DNA of 64,000 nt. It comes from Paenibacillus artemisiicola (lineage in GTDB: Bacteria; Bacillota; Bacilli; Paenibacillales; Paenibacillaceae). Positions 16,873-26,045 of this stretch are shown one piece after another; positions within the stretch are counted from its first letter, which is position 1; every line of letters begins with the position of its first letter. A model generated the notes under the pieces. The model was not told where the DNA came from. It ran no database searches and was given only the letters and a program-made list of their open reading frames with translations. Both the position numbers and the translations under genes were made by a program. The stretch is taken from NCBI RefSeq assembly GCF_017652985.1, contig NZ_JAGGDJ010000011.1, forward strand, positions 62,001-126,000, in the 5' to 3' direction.

Positions 16873-16956
16873 GGGGTTGTTCCTCCCTGCTCCGCTTCGT
16901 TCGGACGGCAGGACGGGCAGGGGAAGACCGGCTTCCCCCGCTGCCCGCGCCGCCTG

Positions 16957-18720
16957 TTACTTGCTCTTCGCCCAATCGTTGACTTCCTGCGCGATCTGGT
17001 CGCCGCCGAGCTTCTTCCACTCCGTGACGAATTTATCGAAGTTGTCGAGCGAGTCGCCCATGATGATTTTCGTGAACGTCTCGATCTCGCGCTTCTGCAG
17101 GTTGGAGTCCTTCTCGACCATCGCCGGCGTCGGCGCGCCGTAGAATTCCGTCATCTTCAGCAGGTTGCCGCTGACGTACCCGTCGATGACCTTGAACGAG
17201 CCTTCCTTCGCGAAAATCCGTTCGTACGCCCAGCCCAGCGGATCCTTGCTCGAGCCGTCGAGGAACGCGGCGATTTTGCCATAGTTGTCCTGCTCCTCGG
17301 CGTTCAGCTTGGACGTGTCCTTGCTGTCGATCGCCGCCGTGATGTGGAGGTAGATATCAAGGTTTTTGCGCGACGGCCACGCCTGGAACGGCATCATCTT
17401 GAACTTCTCGAAGCCCTCGCTCGTGAAGTAGGCCGCGTAGTTCTCCGGCGTCGTCGTCTCGCCCCAGCCGGTCTCGACGAACAGGTTCATCGCCTTAATG
17501 ACGGCTTCCGGATGCTCGGCGCCCTTCTTCACGGCGAAGTACTGCCCCGTCGAGAAGCCGACCTGCGGCGTCACCGGCTGGTCGTCGTTCGAGACGAGCG
17601 GGAACGACTGCCACTGCGCGTTCGGATCGTTCTTCTTGTTGTCCACGAGCGGGAAGAGCGGGTTCCACATCTGGCCGAATTCCATGCCGATCTTGCCGGA
17701 GGTCGTCAGCTCGGCTTCCTTGCCGCCGTCCTTGACGCCGAATTCCTTGTCGATCTGGCCTTTCTTGTACAGCTCCTGCAGGGTGCCGAGCGCCTGCTTC
17801 ATCTCCGGCTGCACGCTGCCGTACACGAGATTGCCGTTCGCGTCCTTGATCCACTGCTTCGGATAGGCGTGGAAGCCGTTCAGGAGACCGGTAATGTCGG
17901 CGAAGCCGCCGTACAGGTCCTTGTTCATCGCGATGCCGTACGTGTTCTTTTTGCCGTCGCCGTCCGGATCCTGGTTCGTGAACGCATCGGAAATCTTGAG
18001 CACGTCGGCCATCGTCTTCGGCGGCTCGAGGCCGAGCTTCTGCAGCCAGTCGGTGCGGATCCAGATCATCGCCGCGCCGTCCATGGAGGAGCCGGTGTTC
18101 GGAATCGCCATCAGCTTGCCGCCGAACGTCGCCGAGGACAAGGCCGCCGGACCGTCCTGGTTCAGGATTTCCTTCAGGAACGGGGACGCGTACTTGTCGT
18201 AGACGGCCGTCAGATCCTCCAGTTCGCCGGCGTCCTGCAGCTGCTGCAGCTGCTTCGCGTTGACCGGGATGACTTCCGGCAGGTCGCCCGATGCGATGGA
18301 GACGTTCATCTTCTGCTCGCCCTGGCCGCCCGGCTGGTCGCCGCTGACGACCCAGTCGTACTTGATTTTGATGCCGAGCTTATCCTCGAGCGCCTTCGTC
18401 CACATGTTGTTGTCGATCGTCTGGCCTTCCATGAACTTGAACGTGTCGTTGATGATCCGCACGCTCGACAGCGTGATCGGCGGATCGTACTTGCCGAGGT
18501 ACGGGTCCGCCTCGGCCGCCGCGTTCCCGCCGTTGCCCGCGTTCGTCGCGTCGGTCGTATTCGTCGTATCGGTCGCGTTGGTCGTGTTCGTCGTGTTCGT
18601 TGTCGTGCCGTTCGAATCGGAAGCGCTGTTGGTTTCGTTGTTGCCGGAGCTGCAAGCGGTTGCCAAAATCAGTAACGATGCCATCGCCGTCGCCGCCGTC
18701 CACTTTACAGTCTTATGCAT
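16957..18720 (-). CDS. Extracellular oligosaccharide-binding lipoprotein of the LplB/YtcP system
   Basis: The protein is 587 residues from ATG 18720 (MHKTVKWTAATAMASLLILA), with GGGGAGG 9 bases upstream. The lipobox ILATAC gives a lipidated Cys near residue 22. A low-complexity Thr/Asn/Asp linker (TTNTTNTTNATDTTNTTDAT) follows, then the long LipO-type solute-binding domain (GKLMAIPNTGSSMDGAAMIW, LDLFVETGWG-like segments and AYERIFAKEGSFKVIDGYVS). Its length (about 550-590) fits binding proteins for large oligosaccharides. Expression is probably induced by the kinase/regulator pair upstream and repressed through a cre site. Confidence 0.92.
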   Translation of the reverse strand: MHKTVKWTAATAMASLLILATACSSGNNETNSASDSNGTTTNTTNTTNATDTTNTTDATNAGNGGNAAAEADPYLGKYDPPITLSSVRIINDTFKFMEGQTIDNNMWTKALEDKLGIKIKYDWVVSGDQPGGQGEQKMNVSIASGDLPEVIPVNAKQLQQLQDAGELEDLTAVYDKYASPFLKEILNQDGPAALSSATFGGKLMAIPNTGSSMDGAAMIWIRTDWLQKLGLEPPKTMADVLKISDAFTNQDPDGDGKKNTYGIAMNKDLYGGFADITGLLNGFHAYPKQWIKDANGNLVYGSVQPEMKQALGTLQELYKKGQIDKEFGVKDGGKEAELTTSGKIGMEFGQMWNPLFPLVDNKKNDPNAQWQSFPLVSNDDQPVTPQVGFSTGQYFAVKKGAEHPEAVIKAMNLFVETGWGETTTPENYAAYFTSEGFEKFKMMPFQAWPSRKNLDIYLHITAAIDSKDTSKLNAEEQDNYGKIAAFLDGSSKDPLGWAYERIFAKEGSFKVIDGYVSGNLLKMTEFYGAPTPAMVEKDSNLQKREIETFTKIIMGDSLDNFDKFVTEWKKLGGDQIAQEVNDWAKSK

Positions 18721-18760
18721 GCAAGAATCCTCCCCTTTGATTGCTTCTTCTTTCTCTTTC

Positions 18761-18789
18761 AGTATAAAAGGAAGCGCTTGCAGGATCGA
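18761..18789 (-). promoter_or_regulatory. Promoter with embedded cre site for the sugar importer
   Basis: Minus strand: -10 TATACT at 18766-18761 and a weak -35 TCGATC 17 bases upstream. The spacer holds TGCAAGCGCTTCCT (18782-18769), which fits the CcpA cre consensus TGNAANCGNWNNCW at every fixed position. Bound CcpA would block RNA polymerase. Confidence 0.7.
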
Positions 18790-18851
18790 TTGAACAATCT
18801 TTAGATTTCTTCTCTCTTTTATAGAATCTGTTCGCGGCAAAGGCCCGGGGA

Positions 18852-20654
18852 CTAAGCCCGGGCCCGATATTCCTGCGGCGTGACGCGCAGCCTTTTCTTG
18901 AAGAAGCGGTTGAAATAGCCCGCCGTCTCGAAGCCGACCCGATCGGCGATGTCCTGAATCTTGAGCGGCGTCGTCGCGAGCAGCTCCTTCGCCTTCTCGA
19001 GCCGCGCCTCCGCGATGTATTCGGACAGGTTAAGGCCGGTTTGCTGCTTGTACAGCACGGACAAGTACGCCGGGTTCAAATAGACGACCTCGGACAGCCG
19101 CGTCAAGGACAGATCGCCCGCCAGGTTGGCCCGAATGAACGCGTGCAGCTTCGCGATGACCTGCCGCGTGCATTCCGTCTGCACCGTCCGGCGCCGCGCG
19201 AGGATGTCCGACGCGACGCCCAGCAGCCGCTGCAGCGCGTCTTCCCGGCTGCGGTGCGCGGACAGGTTCATCAACGCGTCGATGGCGCCTCCGTCGTCTT
19301 CCGCCGGCTCCGCCCCTTCGGGCGCCAGATGCCCGAGGAGCAGGCCGGCGATCGCGTAGTACGCCCGCGCATAGTCCGCATACCGGGCCGGCAGCAGGAG
19401 GTACGCCCGCACGGCTTCCGCCAATGCCGCCTCGTTCCCCTCCTCCAGCAGGCGTTCCAGCTGCGAGCCGATGACGCGCGGCGGCGCGGGCGGCTGCAGC
19501 TCCGGCTCCCGGGGCCGCGCGTCCCCCTCGTCCGGCCGCCAGAGCAGCAGCATCCGGTCGCGGGAGCCGAGCCCGATCTGCAGCTGTCGCCGCATGGCGT
19601 CGTACGCGTCCGGCAGCGCCGTCCACGCGACCGGCCGGACGCAGCCGATCAGCGAAACGTCCAGCTGCAGCAGCCGCTCGCAGGTCCGCTGCACGGATTC
19701 CATCGTCCCGCGCGCGAAACCGACCGTCTGCGGCCAGGCCGGGTCCGCCTCGTACGCGGCATCGTCCGCGGCTCCGGCATCGTCCGCGACAGCGGCATCG
19801 TCCGCGTCCTTTTCCGCGGCTGCGGCGCTTTCCGAGGCCCCATCCTTTTCCGCAGCTCCGGCAGCTTTCGCGATTCCAGCGCTTTCCGAGGCTCCGGCCT
19901 CTTCCGCAGCTCCGGAGTCCGCCGCGTCCGTCCCGTCACCCGCCGCCCGCGGCTGCAGCAGGCACATGAAATGGCTCATGTCCAGGCTGACCGAGAAGAA
20001 CGCCAGCGGCTCGTAATACTCGGCCGCGATATTTTGGACCGCGTACAGCAGCAGCGACCGGTCGCGATAGCCCGCCGCCTCCGGCCAGTCGATCCGGCCG
20101 ATGAGCGGGAGCACGGGCAGTCCGCGGCGCAGCGGAACCTGCAGCTCCGCCAGCTTCCCGTCCGTCGCGGCCGGCGCCTGCCGCTCCAGCACGGCCTGCA
20201 GCCAGTCGCGGTGCAGCAGGGGCATCGCCTCGCTGACGCGCCGCTTGGCCTGCAGCAGGAAGCTTTCGCTCGCCGTCTCCGCGTCCAGCGCCGCGACGGC
20301 TTTGCGGATGCTGCGCTCGATCGCTTCGTCGCCCTCGGTCTTGAGAATATAGTCGATGGAGCCCGTCCGCATCGCCGTCTGCGCGGTCTCCAGCTGATGG
20401 ATGCCGGTCAGGAAAATGATTTTGCACCGCGGCCACTGCGCGACGATCCGCTTCTGCAGCTCCAGCCCCGTCATGCCGGGCATGCGCACGTCGCTCAGCA
20501 CGATGTCGATTTTGGCCCGCGCCAGCCAGTCCAGCGCTTCCTCCGGCGAGTAGGCGCGGTACAGGTCCAGCTCCAACTCTTCGATCTCCTCGATCATCTC
20601 GTACAGTCCGTCCACCGTGAAGCGCTCGTCGTCAACGATCAATAAGCGGTACAT
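18852..20654 (-). CDS. YesN-type response regulator, REC plus AraC DNA-binding domain
   Basis: The protein is 600 residues from ATG 20654, with AGGTGG in front; a GTG at 20663 is an alternative. The receiver domain (1-125) has the acidic pair DD at 8-9, phosphoacceptor Asp55 (IVLSDVRMPG) and the Thr/Lys switch residues (FLTGIH, YILKTEG). An unusual Ala/Glu/Asp-rich stretch occupies residues about 243-303. The C-terminal AraC helix-turn-helix pair spans about 500-600 (LSRLSEVVYLNPAYLSVLYK-like, then FETAGYFNRFFKKRLRVTP). It overlaps the kinase gene by 23 bases and presumably activates the importer downstream. Confidence 0.9.
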   Translation of the reverse strand: MYRLLIVDDERFTVDGLYEMIEEIEELELDLYRAYSPEEALDWLARAKIDIVLSDVRMPGMTGLELQKRIVAQWPRCKIIFLTGIHQLETAQTAMRTGSIDYILKTEGDEAIERSIRKAVAALDAETASESFLLQAKRRVSEAMPLLHRDWLQAVLERQAPAATDGKLAELQVPLRRGLPVLPLIGRIDWPEAAGYRDRSLLLYAVQNIAAEYYEPLAFFSVSLDMSHFMCLLQPRAAGDGTDAADSGAAEEAGASESAGIAKAAGAAEKDGASESAAAAEKDADDAAVADDAGAADDAAYEADPAWPQTVGFARGTMESVQRTCERLLQLDVSLIGCVRPVAWTALPDAYDAMRRQLQIGLGSRDRMLLLWRPDEGDARPREPELQPPAPPRVIGSQLERLLEEGNEAALAEAVRAYLLLPARYADYARAYYAIAGLLLGHLAPEGAEPAEDDGGAIDALMNLSAHRSREDALQRLLGVASDILARRRTVQTECTRQVIAKLHAFIRANLAGDLSLTRLSEVVYLNPAYLSVLYKQQTGLNLSEYIAEARLEKAKELLATTPLKIQDIADRVGFETAGYFNRFFKKRLRVTPQEYRARA

Positions 20655-22413
20655 GGCCGCCACCTGCCTCTCTCGGAATCGTCATGGTCACTTTAAGTCC
20701 GCGGTCCGCGCCGAGCTCTAGCGTCAGCCCGCCCCCGCCGTACCGGATGATGATGCGCCGGTGGACGTTGAGCATCCCCGTATGCTCCGACGGCTCGGCC
20801 TTGTCCAGCAAGCCCGCCTGCATGGTGCGGAGCTTCTCCTCGTTCAGGTCGTCGCCGTTGTCCTCGATGATGATGTCGATCGCGCTCTCCCGCTCGCGGA
20901 ACCGCACGGCGATGAGGCCGTCGCGGCGTTTGTTTTCCAAGCCGTGGTTGTACGCGTTCTCGATGATCGGCTGCACGATCAGCCGCGGCACCGGGAATTC
21001 GCGGATCGCCTCCGGCACCTCGTCGAAATCCACCGTGATCCGCTCCGAGAAGCGGATGGACTGGATCTCCGCGTACGTGCGGGCGTGCTGGACCTCGCTG
21101 CGCAGCGGCACCTCGTCGGAGCCGTCGCGCGTGATGTATTGGAAGTACTCCCCGAGATGCTTCGTAAAGTAAACGACGTTGTCGTGATCCCTCTGCTTCG
21201 CCATGCGGTACAGGATGAAGTAGCTGTTATAGAGAAAATGCGGATTGATCTGCGACTGCAGATGCCGCAGCTCCGCGAGGCGCGCCCGGTACTGCTGCTC
21301 GTACACCTCGTGGACCAGCACGTCGAGCCGCCGCACCATGCCGTTGAACTGGCCGTACAGGTAGCCGAATTCGTCCTGCAGCGGGTAGTGCACCTCCAGG
21401 TTGAACTGGCCTTGCTCGATGCGGCGGAAGGAGCGGACGAGCCGCTTGAGCGGCTGGTGGATGATGAGGTAGATGCTGTACGAGAACAGCAGCACCAGGA
21501 TGACGGAGACGACCGACAGCACGTAGAACCAGAACCGGTACACCTCGAGCGACGCGTTCACTTTCGCTTCGGGCACGTACATGAGCAGCGACATGTCGAG
21601 GCGCGGGGAATGGTTGGAGACGAGCAAATACGGCGTCCCTTTCCAGCTGACGGCCTGCAGCTGATTCTCCGCGGCCCCTTCGCCCTCCCGCTGAAAATCG
21701 CGCACGAGCGCCTCGTCGACCGCCGTCTCGCCGCCGGTGATGATGAACGGCTGCTTGTTGCCGACGAGCGCCGTCCGGCCGCCTTCGTTGGTGAATTCCT
21801 GCAGCGCCGCCTCCAGCTTGGTCCGGGATACCTCCACGGCCAGCAGGAACACCGGCTTCTGCCGGCCGGACACCGCCGGATCGGGGTACGGCAGGCTGAT
21901 GAAGATCCGGTCCTTCCAGACGAGAAACGGCGCCTCGAACCGGTTCGTCGACTGCGTCAGCGCCTCGAACTGCGCCTGGTCGAAATCGCCGATAATATTG
22001 TCGTTCGCGGAGACGGTCCGGTCCATCACGGGGATGAAAGCGATTGCATCTTCGACGAATTTACTGGACTTTTTGAGCAGGTCGAGCTTGCTCTTGATGC
22101 GGAGCTGGGCTTGCATCTTCTCGATTTCGGTCATGACTTCGGAGGAGGAGGTGAGCTTGAGCAAGTCGTCGTCGTTGACGTATTCCTGCAGTTGGCGGAT
22201 GACGCCGTCGAGGTCGAATTCCAGCATGTTCATATAGAGCGAGGTCCGGGAAACGAGCGAATCGGTCAGCTCTTTTTGCACGTGGCGCGAGCCGATTTCG
22301 TTCATTCGCCAGCCGATGATGTAGAGCGGCGCGAGGGTCAGGAGGAAGGTCAGGACAAGCTTGGGCAGGATGGACAAGGAAGCCAGTCGTTTCAGGATCG
22401 TCAGCGCGGACAC
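20632..22413 (-). CDS. YesM-type sensor histidine kinase
   Basis: The protein is 593 residues from GTG 22413. Membrane helices at about 16-36 and 300-322 bracket a large extracellular sensor domain. A HAMP segment follows (about 323-375), then the His_kinase domain with the phosphoacceptor His392 in QSQINPHFLYN. The ATPase core shows VPRLIVQPIIENAYNHGLEN (N box) and IIIEDNGDDLNEEKL (G1). It probably senses the oligosaccharide or its binding protein and phosphorylates the adjacent YesN-type regulator. Confidence 0.92.
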   Translation of the reverse strand: MSALTILKRLASLSILPKLVLTFLLTLAPLYIIGWRMNEIGSRHVQKELTDSLVSRTSLYMNMLEFDLDGVIRQLQEYVNDDDLLKLTSSSEVMTEIEKMQAQLRIKSKLDLLKKSSKFVEDAIAFIPVMDRTVSANDNIIGDFDQAQFEALTQSTNRFEAPFLVWKDRIFISLPYPDPAVSGRQKPVFLLAVEVSRTKLEAALQEFTNEGGRTALVGNKQPFIITGGETAVDEALVRDFQREGEGAAENQLQAVSWKGTPYLLVSNHSPRLDMSLLMYVPEAKVNASLEVYRFWFYVLSVVSVILVLLFSYSIYLIIHQPLKRLVRSFRRIEQGQFNLEVHYPLQDEFGYLYGQFNGMVRRLDVLVHEVYEQQYRARLAELRHLQSQINPHFLYNSYFILYRMAKQRDHDNVVYFTKHLGEYFQYITRDGSDEVPLRSEVQHARTYAEIQSIRFSERITVDFDEVPEAIREFPVPRLIVQPIIENAYNHGLENKRRDGLIAVRFRERESAIDIIIEDNGDDLNEEKLRTMQAGLLDKAEPSEHTGMLNVHRRIIIRYGGGGLTLELGADRGLKVTMTIPREAGGGHVPLIDR

Positions 22414-22647
22414 CCCCGGGACACGGATAACTTTCCCTCACTATAGCAAAAATAGGGGGTAAATAATATGGCCGTTTCTGCCATTTCGCCCGGTATTTCG
22501 ACAGCAACGGCGAGGGATGGGCGGGACGTTTCCATGGAAACGGAAAAGGGGGATTTTCGGGAAGCATACACAGGCTGACGCGTTGTCCGGCATGCTGCGG
22601 CGATCGGTTGGATTGGAGAATTATTGCACTAACAAAAGGTTAGCTGC

Positions 22648-22676
22648 TTGCTATTTACCCACCCCTGTTCCATAAT
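22648..22676 (+). promoter_or_regulatory. Possible promoter of the flavin monooxygenase gene
   Basis: TTGCTA, a 17-base spacer and CATAAT. It would give a leader of about 180 bases. In the remaining 22414-22861 gap I see no further gene. Confidence 0.4.
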
Positions 22677-22861
22677 ATGAACGTATCCTTTCATGATTGT
22701 CGTACTGTCGTTTGAGATAGAGGCCGGCCCCCTCGCGGCGAGGGAGCTGCGTCTGCGGGCTTCGCTCGCAAAAACGAAGTTCAAGCTTCCGAAGCGGTTG
22801 CTGCTCATCTCGCCGCATTCCCGGCATCGCATCATCCCACCACTTTTTAGGAGGTCTTCCT

Positions 22862-23878
22862 ATGCCCCTTGAACGTTCCGTTCCGCTTTCCGTCCTCGAC
22901 CTGGCGCCCGTCGTGGAGGGCGGGACGCCGGCGGAGTCCTTCCGCCATACGATGGAGCTCGCGAGATTGGCCGAGCGTCTCGGCTACAACCGCTATTGGC
23001 TCGCCGAGCACCATAACATGGCCGGCATCGCCAGCTCGGCCACGTCCGTCGTCATCGGCTACGTGGCCGGCGGCACGAAGCGGATTCGCGTCGGCTCGGG
23101 CGGCATCATGCTGCCGAACCACGCCCCGCTCGTCATCGCGGAGCAATTCGGCACGCTGGAGTCGATGTACCCCGGCCGGATCGATCTCGGCCTCGGCCGC
23201 GCGCCCGGGTCCGACCAATCGACCGTGCGGGCGCTTCGCCGCGACCTGCGGACGCACGGGGAGGACTTCCCCGAGCTGCTGAGCGAGCTGCGGCATTACT
23301 TCAACCCGCCCGAGGGCGAATACATGCCGGTCCGGGCTACGCCGGGCGAAGGACAGCAGGTGCCGATCTGGCTGCTCGGCTCGAGCGGCTTCAGCGCGAA
23401 GCTGGCCGGCGAGCTCGGCCTGCCCTTCTCGTTCGCGAGCCATTTCGCGCCGGAATACCTGATGCAGGCGATCCACCTGTACCGCAGCAGCTTCCGCCCG
23501 TCCGGCGCGCTGGAGAAGCCGTACGTCATGATCGGCGTCAACATCGTCGCGGCCGACACCGACGATGAAGCCCAGTTCCTGGCGACGTCGCAGCAGCAGC
23601 AATTCCTCAGCTTGATCCGCGGCCGTCCCGGCAAGCTGAAGCCGCCGGTCGCCGACATGGACGCGCTGTGGCAGCCGCACGAACGCGAAGCGCTGCGGTC
23701 CAAATTCCAGTTCGGCGTCATCGGCGCCAAAGCCGCCGTCGAGAACCGGCTGCAGGAAATCCTCCGGGACACGATGGCCGACGAGCTGATCGTCACGTCC
23801 CAGATTTACGATCACCAAGCCCGGCTGCGCTCGTTCGAAATCATCGCCGAAGCCGGCGGACTGCAAGCCGCCGATTAA
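22862..23878 (+). CDS. Luciferase-like (LLM-class) flavin-dependent monooxygenase
   Basis: The protein is 338 residues from ATG 22862 with AGGAGG 8 bases upstream. The beginning [20 protein letters not shown], then [20 protein letters not shown] and [20 protein letters not shown] with [11 protein letters not shown] are characteristic of the MsnO8/YhbW group of single-component bacterial luciferase-fold oxidoreductases. FMN would bind in the TIM barrel. The natural substrate is unknown for most of this group. It stands alone, with a bidirectional terminator after it. Confidence 0.92.
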   Translation: MPLERSVPLSVLDLAPVVEGGTPAESFRHTMELARLAERLGYNRYWLAEHHNMAGIASSATSVVIGYVAGGTKRIRVGSGGIMLPNHAPLVIAEQFGTLESMYPGRIDLGLGRAPGSDQSTVRALRRDLRTHGEDFPELLSELRHYFNPPEGEYMPVRATPGEGQQVPIWLLGSSGFSAKLAGELGLPFSFASHFAPEYLMQAIHLYRSSFRPSGALEKPYVMIGVNIVAADTDDEAQFLATSQQQQFLSLIRGRPGKLKPPVADMDALWQPHEREALRSKFQFGVIGAKAAVENRLQEILRDTMADELIVTSQIYDHQARLRSFEIIAEAGGLQAAD

Positions 23879-23889
23879 CGCGAGACGTC

Positions 23890-23938
23890 AAAAAGCACTC
23901 CCGAACCGCCTTCATGGCCGTTCGCGGAGTGCTTTTTT
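23890..23938. terminator. Bidirectional terminator between convergent genes
   Basis: AAAAAGCACTCC at 23890 pairs with GGAGTGCTTTTT at 23926, with a further CGAAC/GTTCG stem inside. T-runs on both strands serve the monooxygenase gene and the minus-strand gene ending at 23958. Confidence 0.88.
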
Positions 23939-23957
23939 GTCGGCATCGCCGGCGCGG

Positions 23958-24899
23958 TCAGCTCATCAGCCGATCCAGCCCGATCGCGCTGATCAGCAGC
24001 CGTTCCTTCTTGCTGCCGAGGAGCCGCTGCGTCCAATCGACGAAGCCGCCGTCGCCGATCGTCAGCTCCCTGCCCGCGATCGTCGTCTTGACCGCGAACT
24101 GCAGCCCCGCGTAATAGCGGTGATCCGGCTTCGCTTCTCCGATCGAGACGCGGATGCCCGCGCCGTTCGCCTCGCCGTCCGCGGCGATCCGCGCCACCAG
24201 CCCTTCGGCGTCCGGATACCCGCCGCGCGCGCTCAGAACCACCTCGATATCCGCATCGAAGCGCTCGCGGAAGATCGTCCGGTAGACGTCGACGTGCTCC
24301 CAGAACGCCGGCTTCTCGAAGCCGTACGAGCCGGTGTCGCGTCCGGCGGTTACCTGGCCGAAGAGATGGAAGTGCGGCAGCATGCCCGGCGCGTTCCCGA
24401 AGAACTGCGCGCGCACGTGCCGGTGCGTCGTGCACAGCCGCAGCCGCTCGTCCCTGCGGCGCGACCCTCCCTCGGCCCGAATCAGCTCGCACGCATGCAG
24501 CGCTAGCAAATTGGTCGCGTCCGAGACGACCTCCGTCCCCCGCAGAGCGGAGACGACGTTGTTCTGGTCGACCTCCGCGATGACCGATGCCGTTCCGAGC
24601 GGCGCGACGGGCGAGAGCTGCACCGGCGCGGCGCCGTGCCGGACCGCGATCGCCAGCAGCTCGAGTTCCAGCCGCTTCAGCGCGATCGGATCGGCCGCCG
24701 CGGGCTTCACGAAGCGGTTCTCCCGGTACCGGCGCAGCAGGTCGGCGGCGGACGAAGCCGCGGTCCGCGCGCGGAACACCTCCAGCAGCAGCGTATTCAG
24801 CTCGCTGCCGGACAATTCTTCCGCCAGCAGCCGGACGACGTCCGGCCGGCGCAGGCGGGCCCGGCTCGATTCAAGCTCCGGTTGCGATTCTTCTCCCAT
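23958..24899 (-). CDS. Conserved protein of unknown function with class II aminoacyl-tRNA-synthetase-like features
   Basis: I start it at ATG 24899 (MGEESQPELESS), with AGGAGG 10 bases upstream, giving 313 residues; ATGs at 24917 and 24941 have poorer sites. Three segments resemble the histidyl-tRNA synthetase/HisZ core: THRHVRAQ with PHFHLFGQVTAGRD (like motif 2, an Arg followed by a F-H-x-F stretch), HRYYAGLQFAV, and IGDGGFVDWTQ with AIGLDRL (like the G-G-R-Y-D and GxxRL motif 3 area). No anticodon-binding domain is present. The resemblance is by eye only. The gene follows an APH-fold kinase gene by 28 bases. Confidence 0.7.
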   Translation of the reverse strand: MGEESQPELESSRARLRRPDVVRLLAEELSGSELNTLLLEVFRARTAASSAADLLRRYRENRFVKPAAADPIALKRLELELLAIAVRHGAAPVQLSPVAPLGTASVIAEVDQNNVVSALRGTEVVSDATNLLALHACELIRAEGGSRRRDERLRLCTTHRHVRAQFFGNAPGMLPHFHLFGQVTAGRDTGSYGFEKPAFWEHVDVYRTIFRERFDADIEVVLSARGGYPDAEGLVARIAADGEANGAGIRVSIGEAKPDHRYYAGLQFAVKTTIAGRELTIGDGGFVDWTQRLLGSKKERLLISAIGLDRLMS

Positions 24900-24927
24900 C
24901 GGCAAGCGCCTCCTCATCCTCTCGCGA

Positions 24928-25995
24928 TTAGTCCGCCGCATCCAGCAGCGCCGCGCACTGCGCGAAGCTGGCCAGCGTTTCCGTCCGCTGCCGGCGCAAC
25001 TGCTCCGGCGACCACTTGGCGGGCAACGCCGCGTCCCGCCGAAGCGCCGCGAGATCCTTCTCGATCAGCAGCAGCATCCAAAGCGAAAACACGGCGGCGA
25101 ATAACGCATACTCCCGCTTGAATTCAGCCCCGTCCGCCGGCATGCCCCTGCGGGCCGCCTCGGAAACATAAACGTCCAACAGCCGCGACCGGACGTCCGC
25201 GTCCATCGTCTTCGGGAACACGGGATGGGACAGATCGATCAGATGGTACAAATCCCAGTAAGGGCTGTTCAGATGCGCATGCTCCCAATCGAGCACCTTC
25301 ACGCCGCCCGAAGCGAGCGCGTAGTTGCCGAGATGCAGGTCGCCGTGCGACAGCACCCGCCGGGACCAGCCCGGCGCCGTGACATGGAGCGCTCCGCCTG
25401 AGCGCAGCGGCGCCGCGACCCGCTCCAGCAGGGCCGCCCCCTCCGGCAGGGCGGCGGACAACGCGGCGTGCAGCGCGTCTTCCCGGTCCAGCACGTCCGC
25501 GAGCAGCGCTTCGATCATCGGCTTCGGTCCGAGCAGCGGGGCGTCCAGCAAGCCGTCGACGGGCAGCGCGTGCCACTGCGCGATATACGGAACGAGCGCT
25601 TCGGCCGTTGCCGCATCGAAGGCGTGCGACAGCGGTCCCAGGTCCTCGAACAGGCACCAGCCGCCGGCTTCGCCATGCCCGGCCGGATCCGCGGCTCCCG
25701 CCGCGACGTCCGGGCCCGCGTGCTCCGCGTCCGGCAGCGCGTTGCCCGAGAACGCCAGCAGCTTCGGATAGATCTGCGGCAGCAGCGGGAGCACGCGGGC
25801 GTACACCCACGCTTCCAGCCCCAGTTGGCTGTCGTTGGTGAGCGGTTTATAGATGACCCGCGCCCCCGTGCTCAGGAACAGCCGCTCCACCCGCTGCCCG
25901 TTCATGCCCGTGTATAACGTCTCCCGTCCCGCGATCAACGCTTCGTTCAGCGTGCCGTCCGGCTTCTTGAATTCGCTTGCCGCCCATTCGCCCAT
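24928..25995 (-). CDS. Aminoglycoside-phosphotransferase (APH)-fold kinase of unknown substrate
   Basis: The protein is 355 residues from ATG 25995 behind GGAGAGGG. The kinase core is visible: an N-lobe strand RLFLSTGARVIYKPL with a Lys candidate, the catalytic loop VLSHGDLHLGNYAL (HGDxHxxN) near residue 225, and the metal-binding VKVLDWEHAHLNSPYWDLYH about 20 residues on. The family phosphorylates small alcohols such as choline, homoserine, methylthioribose, fructosamine or antibiotics. Tight linkage with the aaRS-like gene downstream suggests a joint role. No resistance claim can be supported. Confidence 0.82.
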   Translation of the reverse strand: MGEWAASEFKKPDGTLNEALIAGRETLYTGMNGQRVERLFLSTGARVIYKPLTNDSQLGLEAWVYARVLPLLPQIYPKLLAFSGNALPDAEHAGPDVAAGAADPAGHGEAGGWCLFEDLGPLSHAFDAATAEALVPYIAQWHALPVDGLLDAPLLGPKPMIEALLADVLDREDALHAALSAALPEGAALLERVAAPLRSGGALHVTAPGWSRRVLSHGDLHLGNYALASGGVKVLDWEHAHLNSPYWDLYHLIDLSHPVFPKTMDADVRSRLLDVYVSEAARRGMPADGAEFKREYALFAAVFSLWMLLLIEKDLAALRRDAALPAKWSPEQLRRQRTETLASFAQCAALLDAAD

Positions 25996-26045
25996 CGTCC
26001 ATTCGCCCTCTCCGATAGCTTCCTTGTGCCGTCATGCCCGCCGCG

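Noticed and set aside
22629..22835. Small minus-strand protein [12 protein letters not shown]
   Set aside because: No ribosome site, weak codon bias, and it overlaps the likely promoter region of the monooxygenase gene.
24900..24941. Longer start for the aaRS-like protein (MRRTNRERMRRRLP)
   Set aside because: It overlaps the kinase gene end, and the AGGAGG inside this stretch is ideally placed for ATG 24899.
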